Shown in pieces: positions 6,869 to 16,365 of a DNA stretch of 64,000 nt (its first letter is position 1; each line of letters opens with the position of its first letter). The DNA is from Pseudomonas sp. 6D_7.1_Bac1 (GTDB lineage Bacteria; Pseudomonadota; Gammaproteobacteria; Pseudomonadales; Pseudomonadaceae): NCBI RefSeq assembly GCF_025465945.1, contig NZ_JANLNW010000004.1, positions 1-64,000 of the forward strand, read 5' to 3'. Made by a program: the position numbers and the translations under genes. A model generated the notes under the pieces. The model saw only the letters and a list, made by a program, of their open reading frames with translations, was not told the DNA's origin and ran no database searches.

Positions 6869-8617
6869 ATGAAAGATGCCGAGATCAAATGGGATGAGTG
6901 CTGCGATGTGCTGGTGATCGGCTCGGGCGCGGGGGGCATGACTGCCGCGTTGCGGGCTCACGACCTGGGGCTGAACGCACTGCTGATTGAAAAGAGCGCC
7001 GAGTACGGTGGCACGTCGGCGGTGTCCGGCGGCGGTATCTGGATCCCCAACAACCACCGCATTCAAGCCCTGGGCGGTAACGACTCGGCGGCCGAAGGCA
7101 TTGCCTACATCCGCGCTGTGACCCATGGCGAAATCGACGATGGGCGTATCGAAGCTTACGTCGAGCAGGGCCGTGAGATGGTCGAGTACCTTGAGGCGCA
7201 GACCCGGGTGCGATTCGAAGCGCAGCCAGGGTATGCCGATTACTACCCGGAAGTACCCGGCGGAAAACCCGGTTATCGCTCGATGGATCCGCAGCCGTTT
7301 GACGCCGCAGAACTGGACGAAGAGTTCTTGCGCATGCGTGCACCGTCACCGGGAACGCTGATGATGGGTCGCATGGCGATGACTATGAAAGAGGCGCAGG
7401 TGCTGCTGTGTCGCGGACGCGGCTGGCTTGGCCTGACCCTGCGGGTGATGTGGCGCTACTGGCGCGACCGTGAAGGCCGCCGGCTGTCCCGTCGCGACCG
7501 CTTCCTGACCTTGGGCAATGCCTTGATCGGCGCGCTGCGCTGCTCGTTGCAGGATCGCGGTCGACCGCTGTGGCTCAACTGCGGGCTGGAAGAATTGCTG
7601 ATCGTCGGTGATCGGGTCGGCGGCGCACGGGTGTGTCGCAACGGGCAGATGCTCAACATCAAGGCTCGCCATGGAGTGATCATCGCCGCCGGTGGTTTCG
7701 AGCGAAACCAGGCCATGCGCGAAGCGTATCTGCCGCAGCCATCCAAGGCCGAATGGAGCGCCACGCCGCCGAACAATACCGGCGATGGCATCCGCGCCGG
7801 TCAGGCGATCGGTGCACGCACCGCGCTGATGGACCATAGCTGGTGGGCACCGACCACCTATGTTCAAGGTGAGGAAAAACAGCGTGCGTTGTTCGTCGAG
7901 CGAACCTTGCCCGGTTGTGTGCTGGTCAACTCGGCCGGGGAGCGCTTCGTCAACGAGGCCGCGCCCTATACCGACATCGTTTACGCGATGTACGCCAATA
8001 ATCGTCCGGAGGCGGTCAGCGTGCCGTGCTGGATGATTTTCGACGCTGAATTCCGGCGCAAATACCCGTGTGGCGCACTGATGCCAGGGTACGCTCAGCC
8101 TGACTGGCAAGTGCCGAAACACTTGCGTGATTACTTTCAAAAGGCGCCGAGTCTGCCGGAGCTGGCGGCGCAGATCGGTGTCGATGGCGCGGGGCTGGTG
8201 CGCAGCGTCGAACGCTTCAATGGCATGGCCCTGCAGGGTAAGGATGAAGACTTTCACAAGGGTGATTCCTTGTTCGACCGCTATTACGGCGACCCGAATG
8301 TGCAACCTAATCCGTGCCTGGCGCCGCTGCACAAAGGGCCGTTCTACGCGGTGCGCGTCGATGCCGGCGACATCGGCACCAAGGGTGGTTTGCTCACCGA
8401 TGTGCACGCACGGGTGTTGCACGAGGACGGGCAACCGATCAACGGCTTGTACGCGATTGGCAACAGTGCGGCGTCTATGATGGGCCGCACGTACCCCGGC
8501 GCCGGTTCGACCATCGGCCCGGCGATGACCTTCGGTTATGTGGCGGCCAATCACATTCAGCAGCAGAGTCAGCGCCAGGCGCTGTCGGCCAGGGCTGTGA
8601 CGGGGAGTTGCAAATGA
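6869..8617 (+). CDS. kstD: 3-Ketosteroid delta1-dehydrogenase-like flavoprotein
   Basis: 582 residues from ATG 6869 (GGAG 8 nt upstream). An FAD-binding Rossmann start, VLVIGSGAGGMTAALRA, is followed by GGTSAVSGGGIWIPNN, the typical KstD signature. Near the C-terminus GRTYPGAGSTIGPA carries Tyr542 and Gly546 in the spacing of the known KstD catalytic Tyr/Gly pair (Y-x3-G). It would insert the 1,2 double bond in 3-ketosteroid ring A, a step needed for ring B opening. It overlaps the next SDR gene by 4 nt (ATGA), so the two are co-translated. A closely related flavoprotein acting on another ketone cannot be excluded from sequence alone. Confidence 0.82.
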   Translation: MKDAEIKWDECCDVLVIGSGAGGMTAALRAHDLGLNALLIEKSAEYGGTSAVSGGGIWIPNNHRIQALGGNDSAAEGIAYIRAVTHGEIDDGRIEAYVEQGREMVEYLEAQTRVRFEAQPGYADYYPEVPGGKPGYRSMDPQPFDAAELDEEFLRMRAPSPGTLMMGRMAMTMKEAQVLLCRGRGWLGLTLRVMWRYWRDREGRRLSRRDRFLTLGNALIGALRCSLQDRGRPLWLNCGLEELLIVGDRVGGARVCRNGQMLNIKARHGVIIAAGGFERNQAMREAYLPQPSKAEWSATPPNNTGDGIRAGQAIGARTALMDHSWWAPTTYVQGEEKQRALFVERTLPGCVLVNSAGERFVNEAAPYTDIVYAMYANNRPEAVSVPCWMIFDAEFRRKYPCGALMPGYAQPDWQVPKHLRDYFQKAPSLPELAAQIGVDGAGLVRSVERFNGMALQGKDEDFHKGDSLFDRYYGDPNVQPNPCLAPLHKGPFYAVRVDAGDIGTKGGLLTDVHARVLHEDGQPINGLYAIGNSAASMMGRTYPGAGSTIGPAMTFGYVAANHIQQQSQRQALSARAVTGSCK

Positions 8618-9492
8618 CCTTGAACAACAATCAGGTAGCGGTCGTCACCGGCGCCAGTCGTGGGGTGGGTCAAGGGATTGCCCTGGCCCTTGGTGCGTTG
8701 GGCATGACGGTGTTCGTCACTGGCCGTGCGCCGGGGCAGGGCGGCTCAAACCTTTATGGGCAAGCACTGCAGGGTTCACTGCACGACACGGCTGCTGCGA
8801 TTACGGCAGCGGGCGGGCGAGGGGTCGCGGTGGTCTGTGATCATGCCGAAGACGAGCAGGTGAAAGCCTTGTTTGCTCGGGTGCAGGAGGAATGCGGGCA
8901 TCTGGATCTGCTGGTGAACAATGCGGCGTTCATCCATGACCAGCTGATCGAACCCGGGCCATTCTGGGAGAAACCGCTGGAGCTGGTGCGGATTCTTGAT
9001 GTGGGTCTGCGTTCAGCCTATATCGCCAGCTACCACGCCGCGCCCTTGTTGCTGCGCAGCGAGCAGGGGCTGATTTGTTTCACCTCTTCGTTCGGTGCCG
9101 GGTGTTACATGCACGGCCCGGCCTACGGCGCGCAGAAGGCCGGTGTCGACAAGTTGGCGGCGGACATGGCGATTGATTTTGAAGGGCGCGGGGTGGCGGC
9201 AGTGTCGCTATGGCTGGGCCCGCAATTGACCGAGCGCACACGGATCGCCGGTGAACAGCATGGCGAGCAGTACCAGGCGTTTCTGGCTGACGCCGAGACA
9301 CCGCAGTTCAACGGGCGGGTGATTCACGCGCTGCTCAATGATCCAAAGGTGATGAGCCTGTCCGGCCAGACCTTGATCACCGCCGAAATCGCCCCTGGTT
9401 ATGGCATCAGCGAAGACCAGGGCCGGCAACCGCCGTCACACCGGGCCATGCTCGGTGACCCGCGTCAGCAGCATCCGGCACGGATTATCTGA
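8614..9492 (+). CDS. Short-chain dehydrogenase, DHRS1-like
   Basis: 292 residues. NAD(P)-binding GASRGVGQGIAL lies near residue 13, then VVCDHAEDEQV and LLVNNAAF. The catalytic area has SSFGAG and Y-x3-K (YGAQK). The insert after GRAPG and the CDH motif resemble the DHRS1 branch of SDRs. It starts within the kstD stop (ATGA overlap), so it probably oxidises or reduces a hydroxyl/keto group on a steroid intermediate. The specific substrate cannot be read from sequence. The C-terminal ~25 residues are polar and probably disordered. Confidence 0.82.
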   Translation: MTLNNNQVAVVTGASRGVGQGIALALGALGMTVFVTGRAPGQGGSNLYGQALQGSLHDTAAAITAAGGRGVAVVCDHAEDEQVKALFARVQEECGHLDLLVNNAAFIHDQLIEPGPFWEKPLELVRILDVGLRSAYIASYHAAPLLLRSEQGLICFTSSFGAGCYMHGPAYGAQKAGVDKLAADMAIDFEGRGVAAVSLWLGPQLTERTRIAGEQHGEQYQAFLADAETPQFNGRVIHALLNDPKVMSLSGQTLITAEIAPGYGISEDQGRQPPSHRAMLGDPRQQHPARII

Positions 9493-9523
9493 ATGTTCAC
9501 TGACTCTGGCGTAACGCATTCCC

Positions 9524-9666
9524 TGTAGCAGCTGCCGAAGGCTGCGTTCGGCTGCGTTCGGCTGCGAAGCGGCCGCAAGATCAGGCAGCAAGGTCTTTCA
9601 GGTAAACGGTGGTGATGCCATCTACGACGGCTTCGCCGCCGAACGCAGGCTTCGCCAGCTGCTACG
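9524..9666. repeat. Inverted repeat of the GTAGCAGCTGCCGAAGGCTGCG family
   Basis: The left arm starts TGTAGCAGCTGCCGAAGGCT (9524); the right arm, 9635-9666, ends CCAGCTGCTACG. The left arm holds a short tandem duplication of GCTGCGTTCG (9541-9560). It lies between the converging ends of the SDR and fadD3 genes and is related to the inner arms of the element at 1288-1511. Confidence 0.75.
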
Positions 9667-9729
9667 GATCGCAGAATGGCTTGCCAGCGAAGGCGTCCAT
9701 GAGACCGCCATCGCCGGCAAGCCGTGCAC

Positions 9730-11307
9730 CTACAGTGTCGTGGTCGCCCACTCACGCAAGACATTCTTGGTCACTTTGCCCGCCGCGTTCAGCGGCATGG
9801 CGTCGAGCACTTGCACCCGACGCGGAACCTTGTAGTTGGCCATCTGCTCGCGGCACCAGGCGATCAGCGCGCCGGGCTCGATCATCTGCCCTGGTGCCGG
9901 CAGCAGAAAAGCCATGGCCACCTCGCCAAGACGCTCGTCAGGGATGCCAATGACGGCGGCCTGCGCCACGCCGGGGTAGGTCAACAGGCACTGTTCGATC
10001 TCCGCCGGGTACACGTTGAAACCACCGGTGATGAACATGTCCTTGAGGCGGTCGGTGATGCGCAAATAGCCTTGCTCATCGAGCACCCCGATGTCTCCGG
10101 TGTGCAACCAGCCCTCTGTGTCGAGCAGTTCCTCACTGGCCGCCGGATCGTTGAGGTAGCCCTGCATCAGGTTGTAGCCGCGAATCAGCACTTCGCCGGG
10201 GATGTTGGGCGGCTGGCTGCGGCCGTTGAGGTCGACGCAGCGAATTTCCACCCCCGGCATCGCCCGGCCACTGGTGTTGGCGACTAGCTCAGGGGAATCG
10301 CCGGGACGGCAAATGGTTGCGAAACCGCAGACTTCGGTCAGACCATAGGCGGTGACGATGGTGGCGAACCCCAGCTCGTCGCGCATGCGCCAGATCATCT
10401 CCACCGGAATCGCCGCCGCGCCGGTCACCGCGACCCGCAGCGACGACAGGTCGTATTCATCCCGTCGCGGATGGGCCAGCAATGACTGATACAGCGTTGG
10501 CGGACCGGGCAGTACGCTGATCCGCTCACGCTGCACGCAATCCAGCACCGCCTGCACGTCGAACACCGGTTGCGGGATGATCGTGCAGCCGCGCATCAGC
10601 GCCGCCAGCCAGCCGGCCTTGTAGCCGAAGGAATGGAAGAACGGATTGACGATCAGGTAGCGATCGCCCTGGTGCAACCCGACCACTTCGCTCCAGTCAC
10701 GCACCACTCGCAGGTTTTGCCCGTGCCGGGTCATGACGCCTTTGGGTTTGCCAGTGGTGCCGGAGGTAAACAGCACATCCGACAGTGTCATTGGTCCCAC
10801 ACCCGATTCGCGGGTCAGCAGGGTGGCGGGCGATACGTCGGCAGCCAGCGCCATAAACGCTTCCCAGCCGAGGGTGCCGGGCTTGTCGCTGCGCAGACTG
10901 ACGATCTGCCGCAAGTCAGGCAGCGCTTCGTTGGCGAGCATCTGCGGATAGTCGACGCCGAGAAACTCACCGATAGTGAACAACACACAGGCACCGCTCT
11001 CGCGCAGGATGTAGCCGGCCTCGCTGCCTTTCATTCGGGTATTGAGCGGCACCAGGGCCGCGCCGACGCTGTGCAGGGCACCGGTGGCGACGATCCATTC
11101 CCAAATGTTAGGTGCCCAGACCGCCACCCGATCCCCGGCCTGAACGTCCAGCGCCAGCAGGGCGCGGGCAGCGGTTTGGCGCAGTTGATCGAGTTGCCGA
11201 TAGCTGATGTGCCGAGCGCCGTCTTCGATGGCCGGGAGGTCGCCATAGGCATGGGCTGCGTGGGCGAACAGGTGCGCGATGCTCGGAGCGTGTGCGACAG
11301 GCGGCAT
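9730..11307 (-). CDS. fadD3: Acyl-CoA ligase, FadD3-like (steroid C/D-ring HIP-CoA ligase)
   Basis: 525 residues, AMP-forming ligase family. Motifs in order: P-loop FTSGTTGKPKGVM near residue 187, YGLTEVCGF, GWLHTGDIG, KDMFITGGFNVYPAEIE, and the C-terminal catalytic lysine in NAAGKVTKN. In steroid degraders FadD3 activates the propionate left after A/B-ring removal (HIP) with CoA and ATP, opening the C/D-ring pathway. The family alone does not fix the substrate; the neighbouring ipdABC, echA20 and fadA6 genes support FadD3. It follows the SDR gene 11381-12127 with a 73-nt gap, probably in one transcript. Confidence 0.8.
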   Translation of the reverse strand: MPPVAHAPSIAHLFAHAAHAYGDLPAIEDGARHISYRQLDQLRQTAARALLALDVQAGDRVAVWAPNIWEWIVATGALHSVGAALVPLNTRMKGSEAGYILRESGACVLFTIGEFLGVDYPQMLANEALPDLRQIVSLRSDKPGTLGWEAFMALAADVSPATLLTRESGVGPMTLSDVLFTSGTTGKPKGVMTRHGQNLRVVRDWSEVVGLHQGDRYLIVNPFFHSFGYKAGWLAALMRGCTIIPQPVFDVQAVLDCVQRERISVLPGPPTLYQSLLAHPRRDEYDLSSLRVAVTGAAAIPVEMIWRMRDELGFATIVTAYGLTEVCGFATICRPGDSPELVANTSGRAMPGVEIRCVDLNGRSQPPNIPGEVLIRGYNLMQGYLNDPAASEELLDTEGWLHTGDIGVLDEQGYLRITDRLKDMFITGGFNVYPAEIEQCLLTYPGVAQAAVIGIPDERLGEVAMAFLLPAPGQMIEPGALIAWCREQMANYKVPRRVQVLDAMPLNAAGKVTKNVLREWATTTL

Positions 11308-11380
11308 GGTGCCTCCTCAGGTAGAGGATGAATTCAAAAAAGGGAGCAGGCCGGGCAGGGCGCCCGGCCGCAATAGTCGC

Positions 11381-12127
11381 TTAGGCCGCAGGCGGGGCGA
11401 AGCGACGGCCGGCGGAGAAACCGCCGTCCACGGCGATCATCTGGCCGCTGACGAAGGACGCATCATCCGAGGCGAGGAACAGCGCGACCGCTGCTACCTC
11501 GTCCGGCTGGCCGGAGCGGTTGAGCATGTGCTGCGAGGCGAAGTAGGCGTGGAACTCGGCCTGTTCGCGGACCATGCTGGTCATTGGCGTCTCGATCAGC
11601 CCAGGGCACAGGCCGTTGACGCGGATGTTGGCGTAACCGTAGTCGACCGCCATCGAGCGGGTCAGCTGGTTGATGCCGCCCTTGGACACGTTGTACGCCA
11701 CGTTGCCGTCGCACCCTTGCAGGCCGAAGATCGAGCCGACGTTGATGATCGAGCCGCTGCGTTGTTTCTCCATTGTGCCCAGCACGTACTTGCTGGTGAG
11801 CATGCTGCCGGTCAGGTTGATGTCCAGCACCCGTTGCCAGTTGGCGGTGGTGGTCTGGGTCACGCTGCCCTGGTCGGCGACGCCTGCGGCATTCACCAGT
11901 ACGTCGATGCGACCGAAGTGGTTAAGGACTTCTTTCATCACCTGCTCGACCTGCGCTTCGTCGCGCACGTCGAGGGTCATGAACAGACCGGGAAAGTCTG
12001 CGGGTGCAGCGCCGATGTCCAGCCCCACGACCTGCGCGCCTTCAGCAGCGAAGCGCCGTACGCAGGCCAGACCGATACCCGAAGCGCCGCCGGTAACCAC
12101 CGCGACCTTGTTCTGCAAACGAGCCAT
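11381..12127 (-). CDS. Short-chain dehydrogenase of the steroid region
   Basis: 248 residues, classical SDR: GGASGIGLA at residues 13-21, NAAG near 87, active-site serine in NVGSIFG, Y-x3-K in YNVSK, and the PG motif CPGLIETPM. It ends GQMIAVDGGFSAG, typical of NAD-dependent members. It is first in a two-gene unit with fadD3 and is preceded by operator copy 3, 68 nt before the start. It could be the hydroxy-HIP-CoA dehydrogenase (IpdF role) or act on a ring hydroxyl; sequence alone does not decide. Confidence 0.83.
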   Translation of the reverse strand: MARLQNKVAVVTGGASGIGLACVRRFAAEGAQVVGLDIGAAPADFPGLFMTLDVRDEAQVEQVMKEVLNHFGRIDVLVNAAGVADQGSVTQTTTANWQRVLDINLTGSMLTSKYVLGTMEKQRSGSIINVGSIFGLQGCDGNVAYNVSKGGINQLTRSMAVDYGYANIRVNGLCPGLIETPMTSMVREQAEFHAYFASQHMLNRSGQPDEVAAVALFLASDDASFVSGQMIAVDGGFSAGRRFAPPAA

Positions 12128-12195
12128 GAGTGAACCTCTTTTATTGTTGTGGGCCAGCAGGTTGCGGCCGAGTCTAACTGCAGTCCGGCCTGCCG

Positions 12196-12220
12196 TGATC
12201 GTCCGTTGGGACTATTGGCG
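12196..12220 (-). promoter_or_regulatory. Steroid-region operator motif, copy 3
   Basis: The minus strand reads AATAGTCC-CAAC-GGACGATCA; the core TAGTCC-N4-GGACGAT is exact. It sits in the gap between the kshB stop and the SDR start and ends 68 nt before the SDR start, so it marks a separate promoter for SDR-fadD3. Confidence 0.65.
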
Positions 12221-12229
12221 CACTGAATC

Positions 12230-13321
12230 TCAATCGGGAAACTTTAAATGCACACGAGCGCCGGTGGGGCGGCTCTGGCAGGCCAGGGTCCAGCCGTCGG
12301 CCAGTTCGCGCTCGCTGAGCACATCGTTGCGTGCCAGCTGGGTCTGGCCTTCCTTGATCACACACATGCAGGCGCCGCAGAAGCCTTCTTCACACGACGA
12401 CGGCACATCCAGCCCGGCGACCTTGCAGCTTTGCAGCAAAGTGTCGCCGGGTTGGCAGGCGATTTCGTGTTGCTGGCCGTCGAGTTCGACGATCAACGCC
12501 TCGCAGACCGATTCGGCAGCGGCGGCCCGGGCCTGAATCTCCAGCGCCTCAAGCTGATCCGGGTCGGGTGGCGAGACGAAACGCTCCACGTGAATGGTTT
12601 CGCGGGATTCGCCCAGGGCCAGCAACGCGCCTTCCACGGTGTCCATGAACGGTCCTGGACCGCAGATGAAATACTCACCCGCCCGGCGATGGCGCACCAG
12701 TTGCCGAACCTGGGCATCACTGAGAAAACCTTGCACCGAATCCAGCAGGTGGAACACTTCCAGCCGCTCGGGATGAGCCTTGGCCAGTTGCCGCAGCTCC
12801 TCCTTGAAAATCACCGACGCTTCGTCGCGGTTGGCGTAGATCAAGGTGATCGACCGCGTCCCGCTGTGTAGCGCTGACTTGAGAATGGAAAATACCGGGG
12901 TGATGCCCGAACCGCCGCCGAACAGCACCAGTGGTCGTTGTTCATCGGTGTTGCGCGGTGAATCCAGACAAAAATGCCCGGCCGGTGGCAGCACGTCCAG
13001 CCAGTCGCCGACCTGCACCTGGTTCATCCAGTTCGACACCCGGCCGCCCTCGACCCGTTTCACCGTGACCTTGGGCAGCGCGTCGCACAGCGGCGAACTG
13101 GCCATGGAATAGCAACGGGTCAACAACTTGCCAGCGAACGGCACGCGAAAGCTCAAGAACTGGCCCGGCCGGTAGCGAAAGCGCTCGCGCAAGGCTGGCG
13201 GCACTTCAAACACCAGCGAGCGGGCATCAAAGGTTTCGTCGATCACCGCGCTCACCTGCAAGAGGTAGCTGCCGGTGATCGACGGTTCGGCCGGGTTCAG
13301 GTTCAGCTGTTGCGTGCCCAT
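12230..13321 (-). CDS. kshB: Ferredoxin reductase, KshB-like (3-ketosteroid 9-alpha-hydroxylase reductase)
   Basis: 363 residues from ATG 13321 (GAGG 5 nt upstream); a GTG 6 nt earlier is the alternative. The N-terminal FAD domain has RCYSMASSP, followed by an NAD domain with GGGSGITPVF and YFICGPGPFM. The C-terminal plant-type [2Fe-2S] domain has CEEGFCGACMC and a final C (TLACQS). This order (FAD-NAD-2Fe2S) is that of KshB, which feeds electrons to the Rieske oxygenase KshA that opens ring B. No kshA is in the window. It could serve another oxygenase, but the steroid neighbours favour KshB. Confidence 0.82.
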   Translation of the reverse strand: MGTQQLNLNPAEPSITGSYLLQVSAVIDETFDARSLVFEVPPALRERFRYRPGQFLSFRVPFAGKLLTRCYSMASSPLCDALPKVTVKRVEGGRVSNWMNQVQVGDWLDVLPPAGHFCLDSPRNTDEQRPLVLFGGGSGITPVFSILKSALHSGTRSITLIYANRDEASVIFKEELRQLAKAHPERLEVFHLLDSVQGFLSDAQVRQLVRHRRAGEYFICGPGPFMDTVEGALLALGESRETIHVERFVSPPDPDQLEALEIQARAAAAESVCEALIVELDGQQHEIACQPGDTLLQSCKVAGLDVPSSCEEGFCGACMCVIKEGQTQLARNDVLSERELADGWTLACQSRPTGARVHLKFPD

Positions 13322-13334
13322 GTTCACCTCGGCT

Positions 13335-14090
13335 TCAGATCCCGCTGATCAATTGGGCGTTGTCGACGCGGATCTCGGCACCGTTGACGAAACGCGACTC
13401 GTCGCTGGCTAAAAACAGCACCACATTGGCGATGTCCAGCGGCGCGCACATGCGGTTCATCGGGTCCTGATCGAGGGTTTCCTGAGGGATCGCCTGGCCG
13501 CCGGTCAAGGCTTGGGTCATCGGCGTGTTGACGCCGTCCGGGTGCACGCTGTTGCAGCGGATGCGGTAGCCCTGTTGCTTGCAGTGCAAGGCAATCGAAC
13601 GGGTCATCGCCGCCACCGCGCCTTTGGAGGCGGAGTAGGCGCAGAACATCGGCATGGCGCCGAGCGCCGCTACCGACGACATGTTGATGATCGAGCCGCC
13701 ACCGGTTTCCTTCATCGCCGCGATGGCGTACTTGCAGCCGAGGAAGTAGCCCTCGCCGTTGATCTTCTGCACCTTCTGCCACAGCTCCAGCGTAGTGTCC
13801 TCGATGCTGCCCAGGGCCAGAATGGCGGCGTTGTTCACCAGCACATCGAGACGGCCGAAGTGTTCGACGGTGGTTTTGATTACGCGCTGCCAATCGCTTT
13901 CGCTGGCGATGTCGTGGCGGATGAACAGTGCGTTGCTGCCGATCTCGGCGGCGACCTGGCGCCCGGACTCGTCGTTGAGGTCAGTGAGCACGACCTTGGC
14001 GCCCTGGCTGGCCAGCAGCAGAGCGTCTTCGCGGCCAATGCCGCTGGCGGCGCCGGTGACGATGCAGACTTTGCCTTCTACACGTTGCAT
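13335..14090 (-). CDS. 3-beta/17-beta-hydroxysteroid dehydrogenase-like SDR
   Basis: 251 residues. GAASGIGRE at 12-20, FIRHDIASESDW, LVNNAAIL, catalytic S in NMSSVAALG, Y-x3-K in YSASKGA, then NSVHPDGVNTPM and LASDESRFVNG near the end. RHDxxSExDW and NSxHPDG are shared with the Comamonas testosteroni 3-beta/17-beta-HSD as I remember it, which makes a steroid hydroxyl the likely substrate. Its start overlaps the end of the upstream FAD gene by 13 nt, and kshB follows, so the genes are one operon. Confidence 0.82.
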   Translation of the reverse strand: MQRVEGKVCIVTGAASGIGREDALLLASQGAKVVLTDLNDESGRQVAAEIGSNALFIRHDIASESDWQRVIKTTVEHFGRLDVLVNNAAILALGSIEDTTLELWQKVQKINGEGYFLGCKYAIAAMKETGGGSIINMSSVAALGAMPMFCAYSASKGAVAAMTRSIALHCKQQGYRIRCNSVHPDGVNTPMTQALTGGQAIPQETLDQDPMNRMCAPLDIANVVLFLASDESRFVNGAEIRVDNAQLISGI

Positions 14091-15748
14091 GGTGATTCTC
14101 CTGATCGTGTGGTTTTAACAGCGGCGTGCCCGGACGCGTGGGATGCGGCCCGGCGCCCGGAATAAATGCAGTCGGCCAGTGACAGGCCCGAGACATACAG
14201 GTTGGAGGCGACGCCCACGGCGTTGCGTCCGGCGCTGTAGAGTCCGCGAATCGGTGTGCCTTGATGATCGAGGACCTGGCCGCTCTGCTCGCAGACCTTC
14301 AACCCGCCGAGGGTGATCACCGGGCAGGGGAACAATTTGCTGTCGAAGGACAGGTCAAGGGCGTACCACGGGCCGTGTTCGAGTGAGGCGAGCATTGCCG
14401 GCGATTTGCCGAACTCATCGGCGATCTCGCCGTGTGCCGCGCGGGTGTAGCGCTCGACACTTTGGCGCAGTTGCTCGGGCGGCAGATTGCAGCGCTTGGC
14501 CAATCCGGCGAGGCTGTTGCTGCGCCTGGCGTTGAACAGCAGGTTGAGCAACACCGGCAGGCGCTGGAATTGCCAGACCTTGCCCGGGCCGACCTGACGC
14601 AGCGCCTCGCGCACCAGCGCCCGGTTCAGAATCAAAATCGCCCGGCCGTCCTGTTCCTCGACCATCGCATGGCCGAGGGTCGCGCCGTATTGTTCTTCAT
14701 TGGCGTAGCGCTGCCCGCGAGCGTTGACGATCACGCCGCGAGCCCAGGCCAGCGGTGGATTGATGAAGCGCCAGGCGCTGATCTTTTCCATCCGCGTGAC
14801 GCTGCCACCGGCGCTTTGGCCGAGGGCGATGCCGCTGCCGTCGCAACCGGTCGCACCCAGCGGCAAACCGGCCAGGTACTGCGGCGCGTGCCGGGCGACC
14901 AGCGCACGGTTGAAGATGAAGCCGCCGCTGCTCAACAGCACGCCGTGGCTGGCACGGATCAGCCGGCGCTCGGCGCTGTGTTGTTCGATACGTCGCTGTC
15001 GTACGCGCAGCTTGTCCGCCAGCGCTGGCGCGTACATATGAATCGCGCTGGCCCAGCGGCTCAGTCGCGCGTGTTGGCGGGCGGCACGACTGTCGGGTGG
15101 CAGTTGCCAGGCTTCAACGCCGATCACCTGATCGTTGCCGTCGAGCACCAAACGCCGCACTTCGCATTGACTGTGCAGGCGTACGCCGTTGTTTAAAGCG
15201 CTGTTTTTCAGCGCGGCGAACAGGCTGGCGCCGGACATGCCCGCGCCTTTGCAGCGATGCCCGCGTGGGGCTGGTGCGGCGTGTGCGGCGTAGTTCGGCA
15301 GGGCTTCGTTGCCGGAGTAATAAAGGTAGAACCGGTCGCTGGGGTACGAGGTTTTATGCGGCGGCACACTGGCTTCAAAGCGTGCGCCTTGGCGTTCCAG
15401 CCAGGCCAGTTGCTCGACACTGCGTTCGCAGAAATCACGCAGGGTCTGAGGACTGACGGCTTCACCGACTTCCTGGCGCAGGTAGTTGAACATCGCCTCG
15501 CTGCTGTCGGCGTAACCGGCCTGTTGCTGGTACGGCGTGCCGCCCCCGGCATAGACCACGCCGCCACTCAGTGCTGTGGCGCCGCCGCCGGCGAAGCGAT
15601 CCACGGCCAGCACGTTCAAGCTACGACTGGTCGCTTCAATGGCCGCGCTGGCCCCGGCGCCGCCGAAACCGACCACCAGCAAATCGCAGCTGTCGTCCCA
15701 GCGCAGTTGCTCGGCGCTGCTCACCCGCAATGGCGTCAAAGCGTCCAT
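14078..15748 (-). CDS. 3-Ketosteroid delta4-dehydrogenase-like flavoprotein
   Basis: 556 residues from ATG 15748 (GAGG 9 nt upstream; the longer frame overlaps the previous gene). FAD site LLVVGFGGAGASAAIEA at about residue 22, then ALSGGVVYAGGGTPYQQQ and a C-terminal SNLYVSGLSLADCIYSGRR. The YxGGGTxxQQ and SGLSLADC blocks are those of flavoproteins that make the 4,5 double bond in saturated 3-ketosteroids (TesI/delta4-KSTD type), distinct from the KstD at 6869. Such an enzyme is needed for 5-alpha/5-beta steroids such as bile acids. Substrate stereochemistry cannot be read. Confidence 0.75.
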   Translation of the reverse strand: MDALTPLRVSSAEQLRWDDSCDLLVVGFGGAGASAAIEATSRSLNVLAVDRFAGGGATALSGGVVYAGGGTPYQQQAGYADSSEAMFNYLRQEVGEAVSPQTLRDFCERSVEQLAWLERQGARFEASVPPHKTSYPSDRFYLYYSGNEALPNYAAHAAPAPRGHRCKGAGMSGASLFAALKNSALNNGVRLHSQCEVRRLVLDGNDQVIGVEAWQLPPDSRAARQHARLSRWASAIHMYAPALADKLRVRQRRIEQHSAERRLIRASHGVLLSSGGFIFNRALVARHAPQYLAGLPLGATGCDGSGIALGQSAGGSVTRMEKISAWRFINPPLAWARGVIVNARGQRYANEEQYGATLGHAMVEEQDGRAILILNRALVREALRQVGPGKVWQFQRLPVLLNLLFNARRSNSLAGLAKRCNLPPEQLRQSVERYTRAAHGEIADEFGKSPAMLASLEHGPWYALDLSFDSKLFPCPVITLGGLKVCEQSGQVLDHQGTPIRGLYSAGRNAVGVASNLYVSGLSLADCIYSGRRAASHASGHAAVKTTRSGESPCNV

Positions 15749-15758
15749 GGTCGCGACC

Positions 15759-16274
15759 TCAACCGGCTGCGGCGAGGGAAGGGGTCGGTTTGGCGGTGGT
15801 GGTGTAGCTGCCATCGAGGTAGACCAGCGGGGTGATCATGGCGCTGGTGTGAATCTGCACAATGCGGCCAATGAACACGGTGTGGGTGCCATAGCTGAAG
15901 TGTCCGTCCTGACGGCAAAGGATCGCCGACTGCGCGTCGGCCAGGTACGGAATGCCCTCGGCGCTGGTCAGCCAGTTGCCGCTGCCAAACCGCGCTTCAC
16001 CCTTGATCGCACCGCTGCACAGGTGCGCCAGCTCCTGTTGTTCGACGCCGAGGATGTTCACGCAAAACCCGGCGCCGGTCGCCAGTGCGGCGTGAGGTGA
16101 GGCAGTCTTGTTCACGCAGATCAGCAGCGACGGCGGCTCGGTGCTCAGCGAATCCACCGCCGTGGCGGCCATGGCAAAGCGCTCGGCGCCATTGCTGGTG
16201 CTGATAATCGTGACGGACTTGGCCAGGCGGCGCATGGCCTGGAGCATATCGGCTTTCAGATTGACATCATTCAT
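15759..16274 (-). CDS. hsaB: Flavin reductase, HsaB-like
   Basis: 171 residues starting at ATG 16274. It is a flavin-reductase-like FMN-binding fold: MRRLAKSVTIIST, FAMAATAVDSLSTEPPSLL, FCVNILG, RFGSGNW, DGHFSYGTHTVFIGRIV. In steroid degradation HsaB supplies reduced flavin to HsaA, which hydroxylates the aromatised ring A. Here hsaB and hsaA are divergent, with starts 317 nt apart, each with its own operator copy. hsaB heads a four-gene operon with the delta4-type FAD enzyme, the HSD and kshB. Confidence 0.78.
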   Translation of the reverse strand: MNDVNLKADMLQAMRRLAKSVTIISTSNGAERFAMAATAVDSLSTEPPSLLICVNKTASPHAALATGAGFCVNILGVEQQELAHLCSGAIKGEARFGSGNWLTSAEGIPYLADAQSAILCRQDGHFSYGTHTVFIGRIVQIHTSAMITPLVYLDGSYTTTAKPTPSLAAAG

Positions 16275-16332
16275 CGCACAGCCCTCTCGTGGTGCATGGA
16301 GTGCGATGAATTCTTGCAACGTGGGCTCGTGG

Positions 16333-16355
16333 CAACATCGTCCAAGGGGACTAGT
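16333..16355 (-). promoter_or_regulatory. Steroid-region operator motif, copy 4 (toward hsaB)
   Basis: The minus strand reads ACTAGTCC-CCTT-GGACGATGTTG, with both halves exact. It ends 58 nt before the hsaB start. Confidence 0.7.
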
Positions 16356-16365
16356 CACCGCATTA